A stretch of 31,302 nt of DNA, from positions 1-31,302 of the forward strand of contig JANDJZ010000542.1 in the NCBI GenBank assembly GCA_027943245.1. Direction: 5' to 3'. The DNA comes from Acanthamoeba sp. SK_2022b. Taxonomy: Eukaryota > Discosea > Longamoebia > Acanthamoebidae. Shown here one piece after another: positions 1 to 9,618 of this stretch (its first letter is position 1; every line of letters begins with the position of its first letter). A program made the translations under genes and the position numbers. Below the pieces are notes generated by a model, which saw nothing but the letters and a program-made list of their open reading frames with translations, was not told the origin of the DNA and made no database searches.

Positions 1-248
1 AACCGTGATGGAGCGCACGTACCGGTAGTCGAGCACTTCGTTGAGGGTGACCGGCTGCAGGGTGACCTCGAGCTCCTCGTCGGGCGACAGAGGCGTTGGG
101 GCCACGATTTGGCGCGGCCGCGGCGTGCGTCTCTTTGGCCGTGGCATCACGTCCTCCTCGCCCTCCTCGCTACAACCAGCCCGTTAGGCGGCATACGCCA
201 CATGCACCCACCCACGCACACATCACACACGCACACACACATCGTACA

Positions 249-306
<58 letters not shown>

Positions 307-1361
307 CACACACACACAGCGAGAAAGGGTACCTTTTGATGGCGGCCACTTGCGTAACGATTTGCTGCGCGCGATCGGTGTCCCAGATTCGGAAGCGTGT
401 CCTTACGCTCGCCGTGGATGGCTGACCGCCCTCGGCCACCAGCGTCTTGATGATCTCGTTGTCGTCGGCCTGATTCCACGCCACCTTGCGGTCGCCCGTG
501 AGGCCCACGACGCGATCGATCGCCTCCTGCACAACGCCGGGCCCGGCTTCGTTAGCCCAAAAAACTCGGAAAAAAATAGGCATTAAAATAAAATAGAATT
601 AAAATAAAAATAATAATTATAGCAAAAATTAACCTGTTTTCGGATACTCAAGTGCTTCCTCTTTTCTGTGGCCATCTTATTGAGGTCGGGCAGGGACATG
701 TAGAGCATGTTCTCCTTCTCCCGTAGGCGGTCCTGGAAGAGCTTCCACCTCTTCTCCTCGAGCTTGCTCTTCTTGAGGGCCTGCAGCTCGTCCGCCTTCT
801 GCATGATGGCCTCCCGCTCGCGCTTGCGCTTGGCCACCTCCTCTCGCTTCTTCTGCTTCTGCTCCTCCTTCCTCCTCGCCACCTGCTCCTTTTCGCTCAT
901 CTTGGCCGTCACCTGGTCGCGCATGATCCCCAGCCGCTTCTGCAGCAGCGGTGGCAGGGGCAGCGCAGGCTTGGGCTCTGACGCTGTCGTCGTCGTCGTC
1001 GTCGTCGTCGGCGTCGTTTCCACGTTCGCATCGTCTGGCTCGCCGCTCTCGTTCATTTTAGCGCCGATGGCAGGCGAGGCTTCGCTTTCGCCTTGCCTTC
1101 GCTTTTGGTTCTTCAAGGCCTCGGGATCGGAGTCGAGGGCTGCTTTGGCCTGCGCGCGCCGCCGCCGCCGCCGCCGCTCCCGTTCGGTCCTGGCGATCTC
1201 GCGGCGTTCGTGGTGGGTCACGCATGCCTCTTCCTGCCGCCGCGTGGCTGCTCGAGAGCGCGTCTTCATCTGCTCCTCGGTGAGCTCGCCCGTAGCGAGC
1301 ATCTCTGCGACGAGACGCACCAGCATCTGCTTCTTCGTGCCGTAGGTCAACAGTTTCCTTA

Positions 1362-1433
<72 letters not shown>

Positions 1434-2581
1434 GCACCCAAGAACACACATGTTAGCACGAGAAGCGCGCTGTGTGGAGAGAGCGACGAGTGGCACCTTT
1501 TACCCAGGTCCGCTTGCAACTCCAGTTTCGTGAGGTCGAAGGGGTAGTTGGTCTCCTCCTCCTCCTTGGGCTTCTTGCTCCTTCGAGTCCTCTTCCGTGG
1601 CGGCGTCTGCTCCACCTCTTCATCGGTCGATTGATCGTCGCCGTCGTCTGTCGACCTGGTCTCTTGTTCGTCGGGAGCTGTCTCCGCCGCTTCATGTTCA
1701 TCATCAGTATCATCTCTCTCCTCACGCTGTGTCCTCCTTCGCTTGACGGCTCGTTCGTGCCCAGCTTCATCGTCCTCTTCTTCTTCTTGCTGCTGCTGCT
1801 GCTGTTGTTCCACCACCTCTTCTTCGTCTTCTTCTTCTTGCTGCTCCTTCTCGAGCTGGGCTCGCTCTCGTTCGATGGCGGCCCTCTTCCGCTTCACCGC
1901 TTCGATACGGTCACGCAGCATCTGCCGCATCTGCGCCGCGTAGGGCCGGCCGGGGGTGGGAATGCTGCGCTTGCGCAGGGCCTGCCGCAGCTGCCTCGGG
2001 TTCATCTTCTCGATGGCCTCTGCGCAGAGACCGGGCAGCACGCACAACGCACGTGAGTGCGACGTGGCGTCAAAGGTCAGACAGACGCATGTTTGCGGGA
2101 GCCTACCGTCATCAGGGCTGTCCTCGCTGGCCTCGTCTCCGCTCTCGAAGAGCTCCGCCTCTTCGACGCCTGCACGTCCGGCAACAGTGTGAGGCACAGC
2201 GGTCTGTGAGTGTGGCACACGAGAGAGCTGGGCTTACGTACGAACAACCTCGGGTGGTGCAGGAACGGTTGCGTTTTTCATCGGCTCGGGGGCGACCTTC
2301 ACCACATCCCCCTCTTCGAAAAGAACATCATCGTCATCTTGCACCTCATCTTTTACAATCACGTAGCGCATGATGCCGGGGCTGGCTGGCCGCTGCGATT
2401 TGTTGCTCGAAATCGAGTTTGCAGGTGGCGGCGTTTTGGATGTTGACGGACTGTTCCTGCTCCGATCTTTCTCTTTCCTCTTCTCTTTCCGTTTCTGCTT
2501 GGGCAGCTCGTAGTCCGGGTCAGCATCGTCAGGATCCGTCTCATCTCGAACCTCCTCCCCATCATCTTCGCTCCCGCTCAT
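1..2581 (-). CDS. SAP-motif, coiled-coil nuclear-type protein (3' end outside window)
   Basis: Spliced model: 2581-2242, 2169-2107, 2019-1497, 1357-634, 526-333, 169-1 and onward, giving at least 671 residues. The start at 2581 (MSGSEDD) was chosen over an in-frame ATG at 2629 because it has a purine at -3 and opens the acidic N-terminus. Two SAP-like helix-turn-helix motifs are visible: one after EKMNPRQLRQALRKR (exon 3 start), and a clearer one (LTKLELQADLGKR then KLLTYGTKKQMLVRL) formed only after joining exons 3 and 4. SAP motifs usually bind AT-rich DNA in chromatin or RNA-processing proteins. Between them lie poly-Q, poly-E and KRTRRSKK-type basic runs. Exon 4 has a poly-Arg run, a poly-Thr run and a long K/E/R coiled coil. 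Exon 5 (VAWNQADDNEI...) looks weakly SANT-like. A strong GTACGT donor at 22 may end exon 6 at 23. A nuclear role is inferred; I do not recognise the exact family. Confidence 0.7.
250..305. repeat. (CA)n tract in intron 5 of the SAP-motif gene
   Basis: Pure AC/CA dinucleotide run, read as (TG)n on the transcribed strand, with shorter imperfect CA runs on both sides (about 222-240 and 308-318). It lies wholly inside the intron between exons ending at 333 and starting at 169. Confidence 0.95.
1363..1433. repeat. (CA)n tract in intron 3 of the SAP-motif gene
   Basis: About 35 CA units. On the sense strand it is a (TG)n run ending a few bases before the TAAG acceptor at 1358, so it sits where a polypyrimidine tract would normally be. 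Confidence 0.95.
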
Positions 2582-2771
2582 CTCGCCACCTCTGCAGATT
2601 GTGCTCCCTGCTTTCTTGCCTACAAACATAAAGCTTTATGTCGACACCCTTCCGTGTGTGCAATGGGAAGAGCGCAACGAGCTTCGACGAGCTCCGATGC
2701 ATCATCACCTACCCTACCATGCCTATAGAGGGCTACCACCATTGCACTCTTCACTTTGCACACACTCTTCA

Positions 2772-3875
2772 TCATCGGTGCGAGGGTTCCTCGAGCCGCT
2801 GTTCCTCCTCATCTTCCGGCCCCGCACGACCAATCCCTGCCGTGGCAGCCAACAGTAGCACGTGTCAGCCTCTCTCTTTCCGTATGTTGTGTCTGTGGCG
2901 GATCCCGTACCGGTGGCGTCGAGCGTCGCGTAGGGATGCACGCGCGAGCCAAGCAGGAAAGTGAAGAACACGGCTAGGACCGCGCCGAGGAGCGGGCCCA
3001 CGATGAATATCCACACCTCGCGCAGGGGCTTGCCGCCGGCCAACAGCGCCGGCGCCAGCGAACGAAACGGGTCCATTGAAGCGCCACCCAGCGGCCTGCG
3101 CCGACACTCCGTCAGTGCAAGCCACGTCGCATACGTGCTGGGGCCATAGGCCTGCGTACCCGCCAACGACGCCGAGAGCAGTGACGATGACGCCGACGGC
3201 GATGGCGCCGTTGGCGCCCACGACCTTGGCGCGCTCAGCCACATTAAGGTAGACAAAGTTCATGAGCATCGAAAAGACGACCTCCATGGCGAGGCCTGCC
3301 TCGATGCTCACGCCCTCGGGGAGCGTGGCGCCGACGTCGCCCTTCTCGCCAAGGAAGCCCATCACCAACAGGGCCGCCATCAGCGCTCCTGTGATGTCGA
3401 GCGCCTCAGTACAAGTAGCCAGTGAGCTGCTGATGCTGAGACGCACCGAAGAACTGGGCGGGCAGGTAGTAGAGAAGACGCCACCACTCAAACACTCGAC
3501 GTAGCGAGAAGGCGACTGAGGTAGAAGGATTGAAGTGGGCCCCCGATACCTGGCCGATGGCGAAGACCAGCGCCATGATAGTCAGCCCCTGAGCCAGCGC
3601 AGCGCCTGTGCACATATGTGACAGCCCCCCCCCCCCAAACATGACAACCAAAACACAGTTTAGCAATGTGCGTACGCATGTGGTGGCAGTACAGAGAGAC
3701 ACCACGCACCAAGCTCGGACGTGTGCGGGCTTGCGTTGCCCAAGCACGAGACGAGAACGATGGCGAAGACGCCGATTGCTTCCGCCAGAGCGCGCCTGAA
3801 CTCAGCGAGGTAGCTCTTGTAACGCTCGTGCCCGAAGCCACCCGGCAAATACTCGTAAAACTCCATTCGTCGCAT
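2772..3875 (-). CDS. Aquaporin / major intrinsic protein with NPS and DPF pore motifs
   Basis: Exons 3875-3710, 3605-3447, 3388-3160, 3095-2911, 2836-2772 join in phase to 267 aa, the usual length for a major intrinsic protein (membrane water or small-solute channel). Six hydrophobic segments are visible, starting near residues 29, 59, 95, 130, 165 and 205. The first half-helix carries SGAHFNPSTS (NPS at 81-83) instead of NPA. The second carries GGASMDPFRS (DPF at 193-195), where Asp replaces the pore Asn; the following Arg, the usual selectivity-filter residue, is kept. The C-tail is acidic (GPEDEEEQRLEEPS). ATG 3875 and ATG 3866 are in the same frame; 3875 gives the longer form. The gene is divergent from the folate gene and 190 bp upstream of the SAP-motif gene on the same strand. 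Substrate cannot be read from the sequence. Confidence 0.88.
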
Positions 3876-4359
3876 GCTTGTGGCTTTGCTTCTTATTGAA
3901 GTTTGTTCTTTGCTTGTCTGCAGAGCGAACAACAGAGGAAACAGGATGACAAAAGGATTGTAGATATCTGTTGAGGAGGGTGATGGAAACTCGTGGGGAG
4001 ATCCCTCCACACGGCAATCCCCGCATGGCGAACCCAAGGGCATGACATACATTCCATATAATGGGAAGAATGTCGCATATCTTGCGTTCTCAACATTCCA
4101 CCGCAGGAGAGATGATCTGAAAAACTTTTCCGTTCTGTGGCGCCATGTTTCTTTCACGCTTCTGCTGGAGACGGAGGGACGCAGAGTGGGTTAGGATCTG
4201 GGATATACCCAGCTCGCAAACGAGAAGCTCTTTATCGAGGCTTTGCTGTTTACGTGGCATACCATTTCTCCCGGACTTCGGCTCCACCCGTGCTGCCGTA
4301 CTACAACTCAGCTCGCGCGATTCGAAATTGCAGATTAGATTAAATCGCACTTTAAAAAG
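3876..4359. promoter_or_regulatory. Divergent intergenic region between aquaporin and folate genes
   Basis: A 484-bp gap between two diverging start codons, so it must hold both upstream regions or parts of them. I see no clear TATA box, no open frame consistent with splicing, and no RNA gene. It is somewhat more AT-rich than the flanking exons. Confidence 0.5.
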
Positions 4360-5726
4360 ATGAGCCAGTTCGCTTCGACTTCAATCTCAACGTCGTCGAC
4401 GTCGATGCCAGCGAAGGACAAGATCTTCATCAAGGATCTCATGGTGCAGGCCATCCTTGGCGTCAACAAAGAGGAGCGCGTCAAGCGACAGAACATCAAC
4501 ATCAGCATCGTCATCTTCCACGACATCAAGCAGGCCGCGCTGCACGACGATGTGCGACACACGATCAACTACAGCCTCGTGTGCAAGGCCGTCGTGGCCT
4601 ACACCGAGGACTCCCACCACTACACCCTCGAGTCCCTCTGCTCGGGCATCGCCAAGATCTGCTGCGTCCAGTTCGGCGCCGACGAGGCCATCGTCCACGT
4701 AGAGAAGCCCTGCGCGCTGTCGCTCGCCCGCTGTCCCGCCGTTGAGGTCCACCGCACGCGCGACTTCTTTCTCCACCAGGAGCCCCTCCTGCTCCAGCAG
4801 GGCGCTCAGGCCCCCAAGGCGGCCACCGCCACCACGCAGGCCGCTGCCGTGAGCGTCAAGCCCAACGACGCCGGCGCGCCGGCCGTGGCGGCGGAGGAGA
4901 CCGAGAGGAGGAGCAACAGCGTGCACACGGCCTACCTGGCGCTGGGCAGCAACCTGGGCGAGCGGGAGGACAACATCTACAAGGCGCTCAAGGTCCTGGC
5001 CGAGTCCTGCGACATCATCAGCACCTCGGCCCTCTACCAGGTCTCTCTCTTTGTCCCTCTCCCTCTATGCTTTCGCAACCAATCACGATTCCGCTGCTGA
5101 CGTCAGCTTCGCCCCGATGCTGCACAGACGCCTCCGGCCTACGTGGTGGACCAGCCGGCGTTCTTGAACGCGGCGTGCAAGGTCCGTGTGTTGTGTGGTG
5201 TGGGTTGAATGATGGTGACGGAGAAGAGCTCTTCAAGATGAGGAAACGTGTGTTGACTCCAACTGCGCATAAACTCAACTCGCGCGCCGTTCAGATTCGA
5301 ACGAAGCTCACGCCCGGCGAGCTGCTCGACTTGGTCAAGAGCGTCGAACAGAAGCTTGGTCGCACTACTGGAGGCGTATGCACCCCCCACCACTGATCCC
5401 TCTCCTCCTCGGGGCCCCAATGGCTCATACATACGTGTGTGTTGTGTGTTGTGTGTGTGGCTGCGGTGTTCCCGCGCGCGCAGATCCGCTTTGGCCCGCG
5501 ATGCATCGACGTCGACATTCTGTTCTACGACTCGATCCACATCCACCGGAGTGACGAATCCCTCATCATCCCTCACTCGAGGTTCGGACTCCAGGCAATT
5601 ACCCCGTTGGGCGTGCTCCAGCCGAACCGCGCTTGCTCACTCTTCCTTTCTTTGTCGTTCTACCAGAATTCCTGAGCGCGACTTCGTGCTGGGCCCGTTG
5701 AAGGAGTACGCCGGTGCCTCGAATAG

Positions 5727-5798
<72 letters not shown>

Positions 5799-7692
5799 CG
5801 ATGATGAACGTCAACGCTGATGTTTCTTTCTCTCAATCCAGTATCGCTGCGGACTATGTGCACCCGATCCTGAAGAAGACTGGTGCGTCCTCACCTTTTC
5901 TCGCTGTCTCCAGCGTGGTGTGTGTACTTGCTGACATGGGTGCCGTGACAAACTGTTGTTGTTGTCGTTGTGTGACAGTCACACAGCTGTTCAACGAGCT
6001 GCCGCAGCACAAACTGTACAGGGTCACGCCCATTCGCTCACAGCTCTGGACCTGGAGCGAGAAGACGTTCGTCATGGTACCCGCACTATCGCGCAGAAAA
6101 CGCCCGCCCGCGCGCCGCACTCGCTCATCATCGCTTCGTGCGGGGGGGGGGCAACCGCGCCGTCGCCGCACACAGGGCATCATCAACGCCACGCCCGATA
6201 GCTTCAGCGATGGCGGCGACTTCTACGACGTGGAGACAGCCGTCAACCACGCCAAGCAGTTGGTGAGTCGACGTTTCATTGGCCACGCGGCCCACGCAAC
6301 CAGCGATATGCTCACCTGTGCCCCCCTCTCCCCTCTCCCTCGCTGTGTTTGTAGGTCGAGGGCGGTGCCCACATTCTCGACATCGGCGGGCAGTCGACCA
6401 ACCCCCGGTCGACGCTGCTCTCGGCCGACGAGGAGATCAGGCGAGTGGTGCCCCTCGTGCAGGCGCTGAGGAGCGAAGCCAACTGCGCCTGGATGAAGGT
6501 TGGTTTTGGCCCTGCAGCCCGCCCCTCCCCTCTCCCGCCTCGCACGCCTCACACGCAATCGCCCGCACACATTACGCGCAGAACGTCCCGATCTCGATCG
6601 ACACCTTCTACTCGTCCGTCGCCGAGGAGGCCATTAAAGTGGGTGAGTGCGGCACGAGCGTGAGTAGGCCAGGCCTCTCTCGTTAACTTGATATGTCGTA
6701 CGCGTGAACAGGGGCTGATGTGATCAACGACATCAGCGGGGGAGTCTACGACGAGAAGATCTTGTCCGTGGCTCACCAATACCAGGTTCCCATCGTTCTC
6801 ATGCACATGAGAGGGTACTGCCTTCTCTCCGTCTATGCGCGCTGGTTGGGTTGGGTTGGGTGGGTGGTTAATTGGTGGTCGCCTCATCGCTGGTGTGGCC
6901 GGGCCGACAACAGCACGCCGCAGACGATGATGCAGCCAGTCAACACCGACTACGGCGGCAAGATGCTCGACGAGGTTACCCGCGTGTTGAGGCAGCGAGC
7001 CGATTCGGCACAGCTTGCTGGAATTCCCAGATGGAACATCATTCTTGACGCTGGTACCATTCACGACACGACACGACACGACACGACACGACACGACACG
7101 ACACGACACGACACGACACGACACGACACGACACGACACGACACGACACGATGCGTGCGTGCGTGCACGCCAACGTGTCCCATGTGGTTTCGTGTGTACA
7201 GGGATTGGGTTTGCCAAGACGGCCGATCACAATTTGGAGATCCTCCGACGGCTCAAGCAGCTCCATCGCGAGGTACGACGTTGCGGTCCGCCGCTGATCC
7301 AATCCATGATAACAGCCACCACGCTGACCGTGGTCGTGATCTATTTCTTGCCCAGGTGGGAGAGAGCTACGCCATGCTGGTTGGCGCCTCGCGCAAGGGT
7401 TTCCTCGGCAAGATCGTTGGCGGTACGATTTTATCTCATTTCAAAGTTATTTTTTCTGCAATCTTTAGTATTAGAAATAATAACTAATATATATATATAT
7501 TTATATATTTCTTATTAAAATTCAGGCGAAGCGGAGAGCAAGCCGAAGCTGCGCGGCTGGGGCACTGCTGCGACATCTACCGCGGCTGTCGCTGGTGGAG
7601 CGAACATCATTCGCGTGCACGACGTCAAGGAGCAGGGAGAGGTCATTAAGGTGGCCGACGCAATCTACCGCAACAACTGGACCTCCTCTTAG
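4360..7692 (+). CDS. Trifunctional folate synthesis enzyme: dihydroneopterin aldolase - HPPK - dihydropteroate synthase
   Basis: Makes dihydropteroate from dihydroneopterin in three consecutive steps. The spliced product is 643 aa. Residues about 18-135 are one DHNA aldolase domain (INYS, YTLE and VEKPCALSLA motifs). Residues 189-364 hold HPPK (AYLALGSNLGERE; RFGPRCIDVDILFYD across exon 4; IPHSRIPERDFVLGPL formed by the exon 4/5 join). Residues 365-643 are DHPS: GIINATPDSFSDGG, HILDIGGQSTNPRS, SIDTFYSS, VINDISGG, VLMHMRG, ILDAGIGFAKT, MLVGASRKGFLG and a C-terminal IIRVHDVKE. Fungal homologues have the same order but two aldolase domains; here there is one. Asn replaces the usual Arg of the DHPS STRP loop, and Ala the Pro of LDPGIGF. 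The stop is TAG at 7690. Activity is inferred from family; motif coverage leaves little doubt on identity. Confidence 0.95.
5728..5797. repeat. (TG)n tract in intron 5 of the folate gene
   Basis: About 35 TG units on the sense strand between the exon ending at 5705 and the exon starting at 5842. Confidence 0.95.
7062..7151. repeat. (CACGA)n pentanucleotide array in intron 12 of the folate gene
   Basis: Eighteen near-perfect 5-bp units starting nine bases after the donor at 7053/7054 and filling over half of the intron. No spacers, so it is a simple microsatellite and not a CRISPR array. Confidence 0.95.
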
Positions 7693-7825
7693 CGCCTCTC
7701 GCGCCTCCCCACTCTCTATCTTTGTTTTTTTGTCATCTTCCCGCTTTTGCGTTCAAAATGTGCTCTCCTCGCATCATCCCCGCAAGGCAGAGTCAACACT
7801 CTTCACTTGAGGTCGGCGAAAAGAT
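7693..7825. other. Convergent 3' region between folate and small-barrel genes
   Basis: Only 133 bp separate the two facing stop codons (TAG 7690-7692, TGA 7828-7826), so the two 3' untranslated regions probably overlap. I see no AATAAA on either strand here. Confidence 0.5.
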
Positions 7826-8416
7826 TCACTTGTTTGAGAGTTGGGTGATGGCACAGGCGTCGCTGGTGGTGGGCGCGAGCGTGGCGGTCTTCCGGAGTTC
7901 AAAAGCGTCGGCTTTGGTGATGGGGTACTCTCTGCCGTCGAGCGCTCGCACGAACTGCTCCTGCACCTGTGCCCAAGTTGCGGGTGTCAGGGATAGTTGA
8001 GGTTGATGCTCTTGCGCGTGTTGCAGCATGATACCTTGTCTAGCTCGGATTGCGGAATGGCCTTCCACAGGCCCATGCTCTCCCACCACACGGCGCAGAG
8101 GACTTGCTTCGCTGTTGTTGTGTCCTGCTCCCCCGCACACCGCACCCACACTGCATGGCAGTGAGACTAGGTGACCACACGAGCCAAGAGAGAAGTGTGG
8201 GAGGCGACCTTGCTTATCAAGGAAGCCCTGACAGGATTTGAGGTAGGCAGTCCACACGCGAGCGTCGGTCTCAATAAATCGCTCCACCTCGCTGGGTGGT
8301 ACCTCAAACTCGAGCAGTTCGACCACCGTCGTGTCCGGATAGTGCTTGTTCTCCATTACGGCTTTGGTTGGATTCAAGTCTGCCGGCCATGAGGTGTCCA
8401 AGCAAAGACCACGCAT
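7826..8416 (-). CDS. Small dimeric alpha/beta-barrel protein, TIGR03792-like
   Basis: Exons 8416-8209, 8111-8035 and 7966-7826 join in phase to 141 aa. The core reads TTVVELLEFEVPPSEVERFI, then DARVWTAYLKSCQGFLDK, CAVWWESMGLWKAIPQSELD and VQEQFVRALDGREYPI. This order (strand, Trp-containing helix, GFL, W-E-S-x-x-x-W-K-A-I-P) is what I know from the uncharacterised, mainly cyanobacterial TIGR03792 family, related to antibiotic-biosynthesis-monooxygenase folds. No function is established. The second and third exons become visible only after splicing out introns of 97 and 68 bp. The start is uncertain: ATG 8416 or ATG 8356 would work, and the frame stays open to a perfect CAG acceptor near 8450, so a further 5' exon is possible. 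The Ser/Thr-rich tail is unlike the family. Confidence 0.6.
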   Translation of the reverse strand: MRGLCLDTSWPADLNPTKAVMENKHYPDTTVVELLEFEVPPSEVERFIETDARVWTAYLKSCQGFLDKQGRLPHFSLGSCGHLVSLPCSVGAVCGGAGHNNSEASPLRRVVGEHGPVEGHSAIRARQGIMLQHAQEHQPQLSLTPATWAQVQEQFVRALDGREYPITKADAFELRKTATLAPTTSDACAITQLSNK

Positions 8417-8456
8417 CAGAATTTCATTGAAACCACCGTCAGATACTCCCTGCAAC

Positions 8457-8928
8457 CAATCTTTCTGTCAGTCTATCCTTTGTCTATGCGGTCGGCACCA
8501 CATCCCGGGCTGTGGTGTGGTGGTATCACGACCTTTGTTCTCGCTTCACATCAGCACTTGGAGTCTTTGTTGTGTTGCCAGTTTGGAGGTGGTCGGAACA
8601 GTTCATACCACTGATGAGACATCCACCCTCCATGCTGGTGACGATATGGAGAAGACGCCGTGTGTACCACTGATACATTAGTTTATTTAGATAGATCACC
8701 AAAAGAGTCGCTTCCGACACCATCGGTTATCACTGAAGTGTCCACCAGCTTGGTGAGCTTGAGGACACCTCAATCATTCTTTTAGTTTACAAAAGCTTAT
8801 TCATGAAAGTGCTGGTAGTGGTCGAGGGCTTGAGCAATGCCTGCTCCTGGTGTGTCCTGCTCCTGGCGTGTCTCCTGCAGACTCAATCAGTCTAACGTGG
8901 CTCCTAGCACGTGGAAGGAATGACCAGG
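8457..8928. other. Intergenic stretch between the small-barrel gene and the RhoGEF stop
   Basis: About 470 bp with no gene I can support. On the minus strand it holds short open frames with in-frame stops, and an AATAAA at about 8687-8682 that could serve the RhoGEF transcript or lie in a 5' exon region of the small-barrel gene. Confidence 0.4.
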
Positions 8929-9132
8929 CTAGAGCAGCCGCAGGTCGGTGAGGAGCGAGCTTATATCCTGGACCCAAGAGTCGCACTCGCGCTTGTTGTT
9001 GGTTTGCCACTTGGTCTTTCGGCCATTGGCGCACTTGACGATGAAGACCGCCTCGTCCTTCGTGGACCTGCTCACCTCCGCGTTGAGCAGCGATATCGCG
9101 CCCTGAGCGAGAGGGAGGAGTTACGTCGGTTA

Positions 9133-9200
<68 letters not shown>

Positions 9201-9543
9201 CACAGAGGAGGACGCCAACCTTGGAGGAGAAGCGGACGGTGGTGTTATTGAGGCCCATGCGGACCGTCTTCTTGAGCGAGCTGATGAGCTGGTCGGAAAA
9301 CAGGAACACCTGAGGGGGAGGCGGGAGCAGCGCAAGGGAAGGAGGTGTCAGGTCGAGGCGTCGATGGAGGGAACCGTCGGGGGGGGGGGCAGATACGTAT
9401 CGCTCGCGTGGCGGTTGGCCTTTGACGTGTTGCAAGAGGATGCCCTCGCGAATGTAGCGACGCGTAGCGAGACCTCGCTGGGTTTGGGGGGGCAGGCGAG
9501 GATGAGACTTGGTGTTCGCGATCACACATGTGTTACGCTTTTA

Positions 9544-9618
<75 letters not shown>

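Larger units (their letters stand above)
4360..7692 (+). other. Exon model of the folate enzyme gene
   Basis: Exons: 4360-5040, 5128-5181, 5295-5375, 5484-5581, 5667-5705, 5842-5882, 5979-6076, 6176-6262, 6355-6498, 6582-6642, 6712-6814, 6914-7053, 7202-7272, 7356-7422, 7526-7692. All 14 introns are GT-AG and all joins keep frame (1932 nt in total). The first exon is long and holds the aldolase domain plus the HPPK start; the HPPK and DHPS parts are cut into small exons of 39-167 nt. Confidence 0.88.

Noticed and set aside
170..583. Long open frames made of Cys-Val or His-Thr repeats
   Set aside because: They are translations of CA/TG microsatellites, which stay open in several frames; the same applies at 1363, 5728, 9134, 9546, 13987, 14544, 14842, 18913, 20976, 21376, 22784 and 30736.
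2582..2629. Upstream start at 2629 for the SAP-motif gene
   Set aside because: The added 16 residues have no acidic or conserved character, and the ATG has a pyrimidine at -3; 2581 is the better start.
4387..4926. Minus-strand open frame of 179 codons in the folate gene
   Set aside because: It is the antisense shadow of the aldolase exon, rich in Gly/Val/Asp as expected from reversed GC-rich codons.
6141..6151. Runs of G or C in introns (also near 3627, 18091, 19712, 22120, 27358) as G-quadruplex or regulatory sites
   Set aside because: They are single homopolymers and not spaced G-tracts, and the lengths may be unreliable in sequencing.
7062..7151. CRISPR-like regular repeat
   Set aside because: The units are 5 bp with no spacers and sit in a eukaryotic intron; it is a microsatellite.
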